Shown piece after piece: positions 35,976 to 44,041 of a stretch of DNA of 64,000 nucleotides. Source of the stretch: Rufibacter roseolus. Its GTDB lineage: Bacteria; Bacteroidota; Bacteroidia; Cytophagales; Hymenobacteraceae. Each line of letters begins with the position of its first letter. Position 1 is the first letter of the stretch. The stretch spans positions 186,001 to 250,000 of the forward strand of contig NZ_JAFMSU010000003.1 in NCBI RefSeq assembly GCF_017916365.1, read 5' to 3'. The notes beneath the pieces were generated by a model, which did not search any database, was not told the origin of the DNA, and saw only the letters and a program-made list of their open reading frames with translations. The position numbers were made by a program, and so were the translations under genes.

Positions 35976-38565
35976 GAATGTATATGTCAGCACTTTACAT
36001 ATACTGGTTTACTGCTTAGCCTTTCTAGCTATTGGAGTAAATTTCAACGCTGTTCAAGCCCAGAGTGCCCCTACAGTTATCAAAGGAACCATCAAAGACG
36101 CCGTTACCAACGAGCCCTTGATAGGTGTGTCTATATTTCTGCCCGGCACCACGCAGGGCACCAGCTCCGATGTGGAGGGGAACTTTTCCCTCAGAACAAA
36201 CCAGGTTGTCACCAGAATCCAGTTCACCTACCTGGGCTATAAAACCAAGACCGTGGAAATTGCCCCGGGCGAGAGCAAGGTTTTGAACGTGAAACTGGAA
36301 AGTGAGTCAAAAAGGCTGAAGGAAGTGGTTATCAAGGGCCGCAGCCGCAACTACAGCAACAAGAACAACCCGGCAGTGGACCTCATCAGGTTGGTGGTAG
36401 ACAACAAAGACAAGAACCGTCTGGAGAGCTATGACTACGTGCAGTACCAGCAGTATGACAAGCTGCAGCTGGCCCTGAGCAACTCGCCGGAGAAACTCAA
36501 AAGCAACATCCTCTTCAAGAAGTACGACTTCATCATGAAGAACATAGACACCTCCAAACTGGAGGGCACCGCCGTTCTTCCGTTGTACCTGCAGGAGTCT
36601 ATTTCGCAGCAGTTTTACCGAAAAGACCCCGAAAAGAGGAAAACCATAATCCAGGCCGAGAAGAAAGTGGATTTCGGGGAGTTTGTGGTGGTCAATGCCT
36701 ACGTGAAGCACATGTACCAGGACATTGACATCTACAAGAACAACATCAATATCCTCACGAACCAGTTCCTGAGCCCTATTGCCGACCTGGCCCCTACGTT
36801 CTACCGTTTCTACATCACCGATACCGTGGTGGTAGACGGCCAGAAACTCACTGAGCTTTCCTTCAGCCCCAAGAACGAGACCGATTTCCTGTTCACCGGC
36901 AAGCTGTACGTGACCATGGACGGCAACTACGCCGTGCAGAAGGTAGACATGGAAGTGGGCAAGAAAGTTAACATCAACTGGGTGCGCGACCTGCACATCA
37001 ACCTTGATTTTAACCGCCTGGCTAACGGCCGCTACAATTTAAGCAAAAGTGTGTTCCGGTCTCAGTTTGCGGCCACGCAGAACAGCAAAGGCGGCGTTTA
37101 CGGCGAGCGAACTGTTTCTTTCCGCGACTTCAGGGTAAACCAGCCCAGACCAGAAAGCTTCTACGAAGGCGAATCCCTGACCAAAACCGAGTCTGCCGAG
37201 CGCCACGATGATGAGTTCTGGGTCGCCAACCGCCATGACGCCCTTTCCCTCACAGAGGCCAACACCTACCAGAGCATTGATTCACTCAGGAACACCCGGT
37301 CCTTCAAACGGACGCTGGATATTGCCACCATGTTCATTGCGGGCTACAAGCAGGCGGGTCCAAACTTTGAGATCGGGCCGGTGAACACGTTCTACAGCTT
37401 CAACCCGGTAGAGGGCTTCAGGCTGCGGGCCGGGGGTAGAACCACCACCACCTTCAGCAAGAAGATGATGTTTGAGACCTACGCCGCCTACGGGTTCAAA
37501 GACAAGCAATGGAAGTATTTTCTGGGTGGCACCTACTCACTCACAGACCGCTCCATCTTTGAGTTTCCGGTGCGCGCTTTACGCGTGAATTACCAAAAAG
37601 ACACCAAAATCCCGGGGCAGGACCTGCAGTTTGTGCAGGAAGACAATTTCCTGCTGTCATTCAAGCGCGGTACCAATGACAAATGGCTCTACAACGAGAC
37701 CTACAACGTGGACTACCTGCACGAGTTCAGAAACCATATGTCTTTCAGGGTGGGGTTCAAAAACTGGGAGCAGACCCCGGCCGGCAGCCTGGAGTATTAC
37801 AAGGCTAATTACACTCCTCCTACCGAGGGTAATCCCGGCACAGAGAAAGAGATAGTAGAAAACATCACCACCTCTGAGGTGAGGCTGGAGCTGCGCTGGG
37901 CACCCAATGAGAACTTCGCCCAGGGCAAACTGTACCGCTACCCTATCGTGAACCGCTATCCTATTTTCACCTTGCGGGCGGCCGCCGGGGTAAAAGGCCT
38001 CTTCAACGGAGACTATGACTACCAGAGCCTCACGCTGAACATCACCAAGCGCTTCTACCTGTCGCAGTTTGGATACTCAGACGTGATCACTGAGGGCGGC
38101 TACATCTTCGGGCAGGTGCCGTTTCCGTTACTGGCCATTCACCGGGCCAACCAGACGTACTCGTACCAGATCCAGTCTTACAACCTCATGAACTTCCTGG
38201 AGTTTGTGAGTGACCAGTACGCCAGCATCAACATTGACCATTGTTTCAACGGCTTCATCTTCAACAAACTGCCTTTGGTGAGAAAGACCAAGCTGCGTGA
38301 GTTTGCCACCGTGAAAGTGCTGTACGGCAAGGTGCGGGAAGAAAACAACCCGGCCAACAACAAAGACCTGCTTGCCTTCCCGGCCTATGCCACCGGGCTG
38401 CCCATCACCTACACGCTGGACAAAAAACCTTACGTGGAGGCTAGCGTGGGCGTGGGCAATCTGTTCAAGTTCTTCAGGGTAGACGTGGTGAAACGCCTGT
38501 CTTACCTTAACCACCCAGATGTTTCTGAGATAGGCATCAGAGGCCGTTTTAAGTTCGATTTCTAA
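35962..38565 (+). CDS. DUF5686/carboxypeptidase-regulatory outer-membrane protein
   Basis: An 867-residue protein with an N-terminal membrane or signal segment (residues ~10-33, ending AVQAQ). A carboxypeptidase-regulatory-like domain follows (IKGTIKDAVTNEPLIGVSIFLPGTTQG). The remainder is a long DUF5686 barrel ending GIRGRFKFDF. It probably sits in the outer membrane. Its place inside the lipid operon suggests a role in moving or anchoring sphingolipids at the outer membrane, but this is not established. Confidence 0.85.
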   Translation: MYSNKNVYVSTLHILVYCLAFLAIGVNFNAVQAQSAPTVIKGTIKDAVTNEPLIGVSIFLPGTTQGTSSDVEGNFSLRTNQVVTRIQFTYLGYKTKTVEIAPGESKVLNVKLESESKRLKEVVIKGRSRNYSNKNNPAVDLIRLVVDNKDKNRLESYDYVQYQQYDKLQLALSNSPEKLKSNILFKKYDFIMKNIDTSKLEGTAVLPLYLQESISQQFYRKDPEKRKTIIQAEKKVDFGEFVVVNAYVKHMYQDIDIYKNNINILTNQFLSPIADLAPTFYRFYITDTVVVDGQKLTELSFSPKNETDFLFTGKLYVTMDGNYAVQKVDMEVGKKVNINWVRDLHINLDFNRLANGRYNLSKSVFRSQFAATQNSKGGVYGERTVSFRDFRVNQPRPESFYEGESLTKTESAERHDDEFWVANRHDALSLTEANTYQSIDSLRNTRSFKRTLDIATMFIAGYKQAGPNFEIGPVNTFYSFNPVEGFRLRAGGRTTTTFSKKMMFETYAAYGFKDKQWKYFLGGTYSLTDRSIFEFPVRALRVNYQKDTKIPGQDLQFVQEDNFLLSFKRGTNDKWLYNETYNVDYLHEFRNHMSFRVGFKNWEQTPAGSLEYYKANYTPPTEGNPGTEKEIVENITTSEVRLELRWAPNENFAQGKLYRYPIVNRYPIFTLRAAAGVKGLFNGDYDYQSLTLNITKRFYLSQFGYSDVITEGGYIFGQVPFPLLAIHRANQTYSYQIQSYNLMNFLEFVSDQYASINIDHCFNGFIFNKLPLVRKTKLREFATVKVLYGKVREENNPANNKDLLAFPAYATGLPITYTLDKKPYVEASVGVGNLFKFFRVDVVKRLSYLNHPDVSEIGIRGRFKFDF

Positions 38566-38581
38566 GAATCAAGGAGAAAGC

Positions 38582-39316
38582 ATGGAGAGTACCCTGCCTA
38601 AAAGCACCACCAGAGACGCCCTGCAAAAGGGCATCTACAAGATTATAAATCCGTTTGTAAAGTTTATCATCTCCCTGGGGTTCACCCCCAACACCGTTAC
38701 CATCACCGGTTTCCTGCTGAACATTGGCGTGGCGGTGATTTTTATCCTGGGCGGCGAGAAGGGCAACCGCGGCGATCTGAGCTACGTGGGTTGGGCCGGT
38801 TTCCTCATTCTGTTCGCTGGTTTGTTTGACATGCTGGACGGCCAGGTGGCCCGCATCGGGAAGATGAGCTCTCCGTACGGTGCCCTGTTTGACTCAGTGG
38901 TAGATCGGTACTCAGAACTGATCATGTTCCTGGGCATCTGCTACTACCTGGTGGCGCACCATTATTTCCTGAGTTCGCTCCTGGCCTTTGTGGCCATGAT
39001 AGGCTCCATGATGGTGAGTTACACCCGGGCCCGGGCCGAGGGGCTGGGCGTGGAATGCAAGGGCGGTCTCATGCAAAGGCCGGAGCGCGTGGTGCTGATC
39101 GGGTTATCCAGTATCCTCTGCGGGGTGCTGGCCACCTGGATAGGCGGGAACTACCGGGTCATGTTCCCGGGCACCCAGGTGCAGGTGTTTGAGACCATGT
39201 CAGTGTTTACGTTTCCGCTGGCGGTGCTGGCGGTCATGACCAACATCACGGCTTTCAACAGATTACTGGACGCGAAAAAGGCACTGATAGAGAAAGAGAA
39301 CTTGTCTGGGAAATAG
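38582..39316 (+). CDS. CDP-alcohol phosphatidyltransferase, probable phosphatidylinositol-phosphate synthase
   Basis: A 244-residue membrane enzyme. The full CDP-alcohol motif is present: Asp83 and Asp86 in DMLDGQVAR, then Asp104 and Asp108 in ALFDSVVDR. It joins CDP-diacylglycerol to an alcohol phosphate. With an inositol-phosphate synthase and a PgpA-like phosphatase in the same operon, inositol phosphate is the probable acceptor. It lies 16 bases after the DUF5686 gene. Confidence 0.9.
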   Translation: MESTLPKSTTRDALQKGIYKIINPFVKFIISLGFTPNTVTITGFLLNIGVAVIFILGGEKGNRGDLSYVGWAGFLILFAGLFDMLDGQVARIGKMSSPYGALFDSVVDRYSELIMFLGICYYLVAHHYFLSSLLAFVAMIGSMMVSYTRARAEGLGVECKGGLMQRPERVVLIGLSSILCGVLATWIGGNYRVMFPGTQVQVFETMSVFTFPLAVLAVMTNITAFNRLLDAKKALIEKENLSGK

Positions 39317-39329
39317 GTGTTGATAGGAA

Positions 39330-39893
39330 ATGGAAAGATTCCTCTTTTACTTTTTGGCTTTGATGGTCTTGGTGGGCACCAGCGTTTTACCGGCGTTTTC
39401 GCAGGAAACGCTTAAAACCAACAAGGGTCAGGAGCTGCCTACGCCCAAAGGCATCGCCAACATGCTGTTCTACGTGCAGCGCGACCCCAACCCCAACACC
39501 ATTGTGTACGAGCTGAACTTGGACAGTAAAGGAGGTTTGATTGAGGCTGAGCCGGTGAAAATCTACTGGATCAGGTACGCCGATGGCGGGAACAAACAGG
39601 ACCTCAACTTCATTCAGCGCAAGTTTGCCTACGGCCTGAACGTACGTAAAATAAGCGCCGAGAAATACGAACTTAAGTTTGTCTCTTATGGCAAGCGCAC
39701 GTTTACCTTACAGAAGGGCCCCGATGGCAGGTTCCATGTGTACGCCCCCGTCAACAAGAAACAGGCGGTCCTGGACCGGGTGTTTGTGCGGATTGAGGGT
39801 GGCTCGTTCTGGGTACCTAACGTAGTCTATGCCGAGTTTAAAGGGCGGGAAACCGCCACCGGAAAAGAAATTGTAGAACGGTTCAAACCATAA
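39330..39893 (+). CDS. secreted DUF4833-like protein
   Basis: A 187-residue protein with a signal peptide (FLFYFLALMVLVGTSVLPAFSQ). The mature part is beta-rich (NMLFYVQRDPNPNTIVYELN, VKIYWIRYADGG, FAYGLNVRKI, YELKFVSYGKRTF). It looks like DUF4833, a family of unknown function in Bacteroidetes lipid loci. A periplasmic role in inositol-lipid handling is suggested by context only. Confidence 0.75.
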   Translation: MERFLFYFLALMVLVGTSVLPAFSQETLKTNKGQELPTPKGIANMLFYVQRDPNPNTIVYELNLDSKGGLIEAEPVKIYWIRYADGGNKQDLNFIQRKFAYGLNVRKISAEKYELKFVSYGKRTFTLQKGPDGRFHVYAPVNKKQAVLDRVFVRIEGGSFWVPNVVYAEFKGRETATGKEIVERFKP

Positions 39894-39905
39894 TTTTTCA
39901 GTTTT

Positions 39906-40526
39906 ATGAAAAAGAACTATGTCTCCAACTCCACTGAATCCACCCGCATGTTCAAAGCCGACTGGATGGAAGCCCTCTCCAAGGTGCATTTCACGGTGCC
40001 ACTGTACATCTACGTGCCGGTGATCTGCTTCCTCATCTATGACGCCCTGTTCCGGCAACACCTTCCCCTCCTCTCCTTTGTGGGTTATTACGCGGTGGGG
40101 CTGGTGGTCTGGACGCTGTCTGAGTACCTGCTGCATCGGTTCGTGTTTCACTTCGTGCCCAAGGCACCCTGGGCGTTGCGGCTGCACTTCATCTTTCACG
40201 GCGTGCACCATGACTATCCCAATGATGCCAAACGCCTGGTGATGCCGCCTTCGGCCAGTATTCCCATGGCCACCATTCTGTACCTGTTCTTCCGGCTGTT
40301 TTTGAGCGGCGGTCCGCTCCACGCTTTCTTTGCCGCCTTCTTGACCGGCTACCTGGTGTATGACATTTCGCACTACGCGCTGCACCATTTCAATTTCAAA
40401 AGTGAGTTCTGGAAAAAGCTGAAGAAGCACCACATGCTGCACCATTACTCAGATGCCACCCGCGGCTACGGCGTAAGCTCGGCCCTGTGGGACAAGGTAT
40501 TTGGCTCTGATTTTATCAAAAAATAA
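39906..40526 (+). CDS. fatty-acid-hydroxylase-superfamily protein, FA2H/Scs7-like
   Basis: A 206-residue membrane di-iron enzyme. The His clusters are HRFVFH, HFIFHGVHHDYPNDAKRLVMPP, HYALHH and HHMLHHY. The HGxHHxxPxDxxRLVxPP pattern is characteristic of fatty acid 2-hydroxylases that modify sphingolipid acyl chains, rather than of sterol desaturases. In this operon it probably adds the alpha-hydroxyl to ceramide. It starts 12 bases after the DUF4833 gene. Confidence 0.88.
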   Translation: MKKNYVSNSTESTRMFKADWMEALSKVHFTVPLYIYVPVICFLIYDALFRQHLPLLSFVGYYAVGLVVWTLSEYLLHRFVFHFVPKAPWALRLHFIFHGVHHDYPNDAKRLVMPPSASIPMATILYLFFRLFLSGGPLHAFFAAFLTGYLVYDISHYALHHFNFKSEFWKKLKKHHMLHHYSDATRGYGVSSALWDKVFGSDFIKK

Positions 40527-40527
40527 C

Positions 40528-41478
40528 ATGCGTACTACTTCCACGGTAGAAAACAGAAAAGACACCAGCGTACCCCTTAAAGCAACCCTCTGGATCACGG
40601 CCATCTCCCTGGCCTACCTGCTGCTCTCTTACGTACTCATCGGGTTCAAGACAGACCAGTTGCTGTTGGTGGCCCTGTTTACATCTTTATACTATCTCTC
40701 CCCCATTACCCGCAAGTTTGCGGTGGGCTTCACCATTTTTATGGTCTTCTGGGTCTTGTATGATTACATGAAGGCTTTCCCCAACTACTGGTTCAACCAG
40801 GTGCACATCCAGGATCTGTACGAGGCGGAGAAAGCCCTCTTCGGGATAGTCTCCGGTGGCGTGCTGCTCACGCCGAATGAGTACTGGGCCCAGCACCACC
40901 ACACTGTGCTGGATGTGCTATCTGGGGTATTTTACCTGTGCTGGGTGCCCGTGCCCATGGGCTTTGCCGCGTTTCTATTCTTCAGAGACCGGACGCAGTT
41001 CACCTATTTCTCGCTCACCTTTCTGCTGGTGAACCTCTTGGGCTTTGTGGCCTATTACCTGTACCCGGCCGCGCCGCCCTGGTACGTGCAGCTGCATGGA
41101 TTTGAGTTCATCCCTAAAACCCCGGGCAACATGGCCGGCTTGGCCCGCTTTGATGCCTTCTTCGGGATAGACCTGTTCCGGGGGATGTACGCCAAAGGCT
41201 CCAACGTATTCGCGGCCATGCCATCGCTGCACTCCGCGTACCCTTTGATCGTGGTGTTCTACGGTATCAAAACCCGGCTGAAAAGCGTCAATATCATCTT
41301 CGCGACCATCATGGTGGGCATCTGGTTTGCGGCAGTCTACACCTCTCACCACTACATCCTGGATGTGCTCTTCGGGATTCTCTGCTCCTGCACGGGCATC
41401 TTCCTTTTCCAGTACCTTATGGCCAGGAAAGGCCCCACTTACCGGGCTGTGCAGCGGTTTATCAAAGCCATTGAATAG
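40528..41478 (+). CDS. PAP2-superfamily protein, probable inositol phosphorylceramide synthase
   Basis: The start at 40528 (MRTTSTVENR) is chosen; it lies one base after the previous stop. The 316-residue protein has about six membrane helices. Motifs are LYPAAPPWY, AMPSLHSAYPL and SHHYILDVLFG, as in Aur1-like inositol phosphorylceramide synthases. It would move phosphoinositol from phosphatidylinositol to ceramide as the last step of the pathway. It ends the operon at a strong terminator. Confidence 0.85.
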   Translation: MRTTSTVENRKDTSVPLKATLWITAISLAYLLLSYVLIGFKTDQLLLVALFTSLYYLSPITRKFAVGFTIFMVFWVLYDYMKAFPNYWFNQVHIQDLYEAEKALFGIVSGGVLLTPNEYWAQHHHTVLDVLSGVFYLCWVPVPMGFAAFLFFRDRTQFTYFSLTFLLVNLLGFVAYYLYPAAPPWYVQLHGFEFIPKTPGNMAGLARFDAFFGIDLFRGMYAKGSNVFAAMPSLHSAYPLIVVFYGIKTRLKSVNIIFATIMVGIWFAAVYTSHHYILDVLFGILCSCTGIFLFQYLMARKGPTYRAVQRFIKAIE

Positions 41479-41528
41479 GCAGTAAGCACTTCTTCTTTTT
41501 AGACGGTTTTCCAAAAATCACCCTAAAA

Positions 41529-41573
41529 ACAGAGAGGCCTTCCCCAGATGTTGAGGAAGGCCTCTCTGTTTTG
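41529..41573. terminator. bidirectional terminator of the sphingolipid operon
   Basis: A perfect 15-bp stem (41529-41543 with 41555-41569) followed by TTTG; palindrome-family copies lie on both sides (41495-41530 and 41568-41603). Confidence 0.92.
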
Positions 41574-41628
41574 TGCCTGTTTTCTGAAAATGCCTCTGAA
41601 ACTAAAAGACAGAAACGGCAGGAAAAAC

Positions 41629-42438
41629 TTAGATTTCTGAGTAAGCCGTGGGGTGTAGCAGGTAGATATCGGCGCGGAGAAAGTTGTTCGCGTACTCTGG
41701 CGCGGAGACCATCTTTTTCCAGGCAGGGTCGGCCCCAAAGGCTTTCCACTTTTCCTCGCGTGAGGCGATGTTGTCAAACGAGGTCATGTACATGAGGTTG
41801 GGCATTTTGCTGCCGGCCTTTACCTGCGCGTAGAACACCGGGTTGAAGCCCAGACGGCTAAAAATTTCCATCTCGCCGTTGTTGAACATAGCCACTTTGT
41901 TCTCGTGCAGTTTCTCGGAGGCGGCTTCGTAGCTGCGCAGTTCATAGATGCGGTCTGCGGGCGTCCCGTTCAGTTTGGGCGCCGAGAAAAGGGGCATACC
42001 GGTGAAAGCCTGCATCAAAACCACTTCTATGCGCTGGTACACAGGGTTGTTGAACGCCGCCTCCAGGTACTCCTGCCCCGCTGTGGCGTAGGTTTTATCC
42101 TTCTTCAGTTTCTCCTCTACCTTGAACACCTGGTCCGCAGCCTTGAACGGGATGAAGACATACACCAGTTTCTCGGCGGGCGCTGCCGATGGATTGGCCT
42201 GGTCAGCGGCGGGTTTGAACACTCCCACTTTGGCTACGCCGGCCCGGTGTAAGGCGGGCAGATAGGCGTCTTTCAGGAATTTATCTAGACGGTCTTCCTG
42301 CTGCTGGTCTTTGAGGTGGTAAATCTTGAGTTGGTAGAATTCCTGTTTAGGGGCGGCAGCAGCCCTATAGGGCAAGGCCAGGCTCACCAGGGCCAACAGC
42401 AGGAAAAGGAATTTGCTCTTTGTAAGGGGGTGCTTCAT
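41629..42438 (-). CDS. secreted NIPSNAP-family protein
   Basis: The start at 42438 (MKHPLTKSKFLFLLLALVSLALPYRAAAA) gives a clear signal peptide, so the longer upstream frame is rejected. The 269 residues contain two NIPSNAP (dimeric alpha/beta barrel) domains: FYQLKIYHLKDQQQEDRLDKF at the start and IYELRSYEAASEKLHENKVAMF in the second half. Members are of unclear enzymatic role and often periplasmic in Bacteroidetes. Monocistronic. Confidence 0.87.
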   Translation of the reverse strand: MKHPLTKSKFLFLLLALVSLALPYRAAAAPKQEFYQLKIYHLKDQQQEDRLDKFLKDAYLPALHRAGVAKVGVFKPAADQANPSAAPAEKLVYVFIPFKAADQVFKVEEKLKKDKTYATAGQEYLEAAFNNPVYQRIEVVLMQAFTGMPLFSAPKLNGTPADRIYELRSYEAASEKLHENKVAMFNNGEMEIFSRLGFNPVFYAQVKAGSKMPNLMYMTSFDNIASREEKWKAFGADPAWKKMVSAPEYANNFLRADIYLLHPTAYSEI

Positions 42439-42509
42439 AAGGTAGATTTCTTGTAAAGGAATATACAATCTTTAATGTCCGGGATTTCTGTTTTGCCCGG
42501 TCATATAAA

Positions 42510-42541
42510 AACCTGTGAGGATTCTGAAACCTCACAGGTTT
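42510..42541 (-). terminator. terminator after the aldo/keto reductase gene
   Basis: AACCTGTGAGG (42510-42520) pairs with CCTCACAGGTT (42530-42540), and on the minus strand TTTTATATGA follows. The same CCTGTGAGG/CCTCACAGG palindrome recurs at 59640. Confidence 0.65.
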
Positions 42542-42591
42542 AGTTGCTTTACGCCTGCTTTTGAGAAAACGAGCCTAAAACCTGGAAAAAC

Positions 42592-43581
42592 TTATTGAAG
42601 GATGGTTTCTATTCGGGCCAACTCGTCTTGCGAGAACTGGGTGTTCTGCATGCACTTGAGCGAATCGGCGAGCTGGGCCGGGGTGCTGGCGCCAATCAGA
42701 ACCGAGGTTACCCGCGGGTCTTTCAGAAGCCAGGCCAACGCCATCTGCGCCAGTGACTGACCGCGGCCCTCCGCTAATTCATTCAGCTGCCGGATCTGGT
42801 TCAGACGCGCCTCTGTGATGTCGCCCTCCTGCAGGAAACCATGCGGTTTGGCGGCGCGGGAGTTCTCGGGAATGCCTTTGAGGTATTTGTTTGTGAGCAA
42901 GCCCTGGGCCAGCGGCGAGAACGGGATACAGCCCACTCCCTCCTGCTCCAGCAGGTCCAGCAGGCTTTCTTCTACCCAGCGCACAAACATGGAGTACTTA
43001 GGCTGGTGGATGAGGCAGGGTGTGCCTAATTCCTTCAGAATCTGGATGGCACGGGTGGCCTCCGGGGTTTCGTAGTTAGAGATGCCCACGTACAGCGCCT
43101 TGCCTTGTCGCACAATGGAATCCAGCGCGCCCATGGTCTCCTCCAGCGGGGTGTTGGGGTCTGGGCGGTGGCTGTAGAAAATGTCCACGTAGTCCAGCTT
43201 CATGCGTTTCAGACTCTGGTCCAGACTGGAGATGAGGTATTTGCGGGAACCCCACTCGCCGTACGGTCCCTCCCACATCTTATAGCCGGCCTTGGAAGAG
43301 ATGATGAGTTCATCACGGTAGCCCCGGAAATCCTCGTGCAGGATTTTCCCGAAGTTCTCCTCTGCGGAGCCGGGAGGCGGGCCGTAGTTGTTGGCCAGGT
43401 CAAAGTGGGTGACGCCGGCGTCAAAGGCATCATGCAGGATCTGGCGAGAATTCTGCAGCACATCCACGTGCCCGAAGTTGTGCCAGAGGCCCAGAGAAAG
43501 CGCGGGCAATTTAAGGCCGCTCTTGCCGCAGCGGCGGTACTCCATCGCCTGGTAGCGCTGGTCCGAAGGTGTATAAGACAT
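42592..43581 (-). CDS. aldo/keto reductase, YghZ-like
   Basis: The start at 43581 (MSYTPSDQRYQAMEYRRCG) is chosen over an upstream Met because it gives the usual N-terminus. The 329 residues keep the catalytic set: Asp and Tyr in FDLANNYGPP, Lys in IISSKAGYKMW and His in IFYSHRPDPNTPLEE. NADPH contacts lie in VGISNYE and IGASTPAQL. It resembles L-glyceraldehyde 3-phosphate reductase YghZ, a detoxifying enzyme. Monocistronic. Confidence 0.9.
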   Translation of the reverse strand: MSYTPSDQRYQAMEYRRCGKSGLKLPALSLGLWHNFGHVDVLQNSRQILHDAFDAGVTHFDLANNYGPPPGSAEENFGKILHEDFRGYRDELIISSKAGYKMWEGPYGEWGSRKYLISSLDQSLKRMKLDYVDIFYSHRPDPNTPLEETMGALDSIVRQGKALYVGISNYETPEATRAIQILKELGTPCLIHQPKYSMFVRWVEESLLDLLEQEGVGCIPFSPLAQGLLTNKYLKGIPENSRAAKPHGFLQEGDITEARLNQIRQLNELAEGRGQSLAQMALAWLLKDPRVTSVLIGASTPAQLADSLKCMQNTQFSQDELARIETILQ

Positions 43582-44041
43582 GGTTGGTTTCGTTGTTAAC
43601 GGCTGTAAAATACAGTTTCTCCATGTATCCGCCAAGGCCGGGGCGCCTCACCTGGGGCTAATTGCCCGCTGCTTTTCCCAGGCAGACCCAATTTGGCCTG
43701 TTTTCCTAAAAACAGCCCAAAAAAACAAATCAGGTAACCAACAGCCAGGAGGCCTACCCTATAAGGCAAGGCTACCTTGAATTACCCCGTTTATAGGCCA
43801 GACTTCATGCCCAAAAAAAAATTGAAAAATCCTAAGTACGGTCATGTGTACGAACTTCTAAGGGAAAGCTGCGTAACAATAAGATTATACCTACAAAGGA
43901 ATGGGAAAGAATCTAGGTTTTCTCCTAAACTACAACAACTGAGAAATGATAAGGTTTTAAAATTTCTAATGTTTAGTTTTACACCTACCACAAACCGCGG
44001 ATAGATCACGAAACCCAAATTTTAGGCCCCCAACAACTTTT
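43582..44041. other. gene-free stretch before the PAS kinase
   Basis: One 36-nt palindrome-family copy is at 43690-43726. A weak TTG-started frame (43777-44004) lacks any recognisable family and is not called. A TAATGTTTAG at ~43968 is only a poor -7 candidate. Confidence 0.4.

Noticed and set aside
43777..44004. TTG-started 75-codon frame upstream of the PAS kinase
   Set aside because: Poor start, no homology signature, composition unlike neighbouring genes and no operator or promoter evidence.
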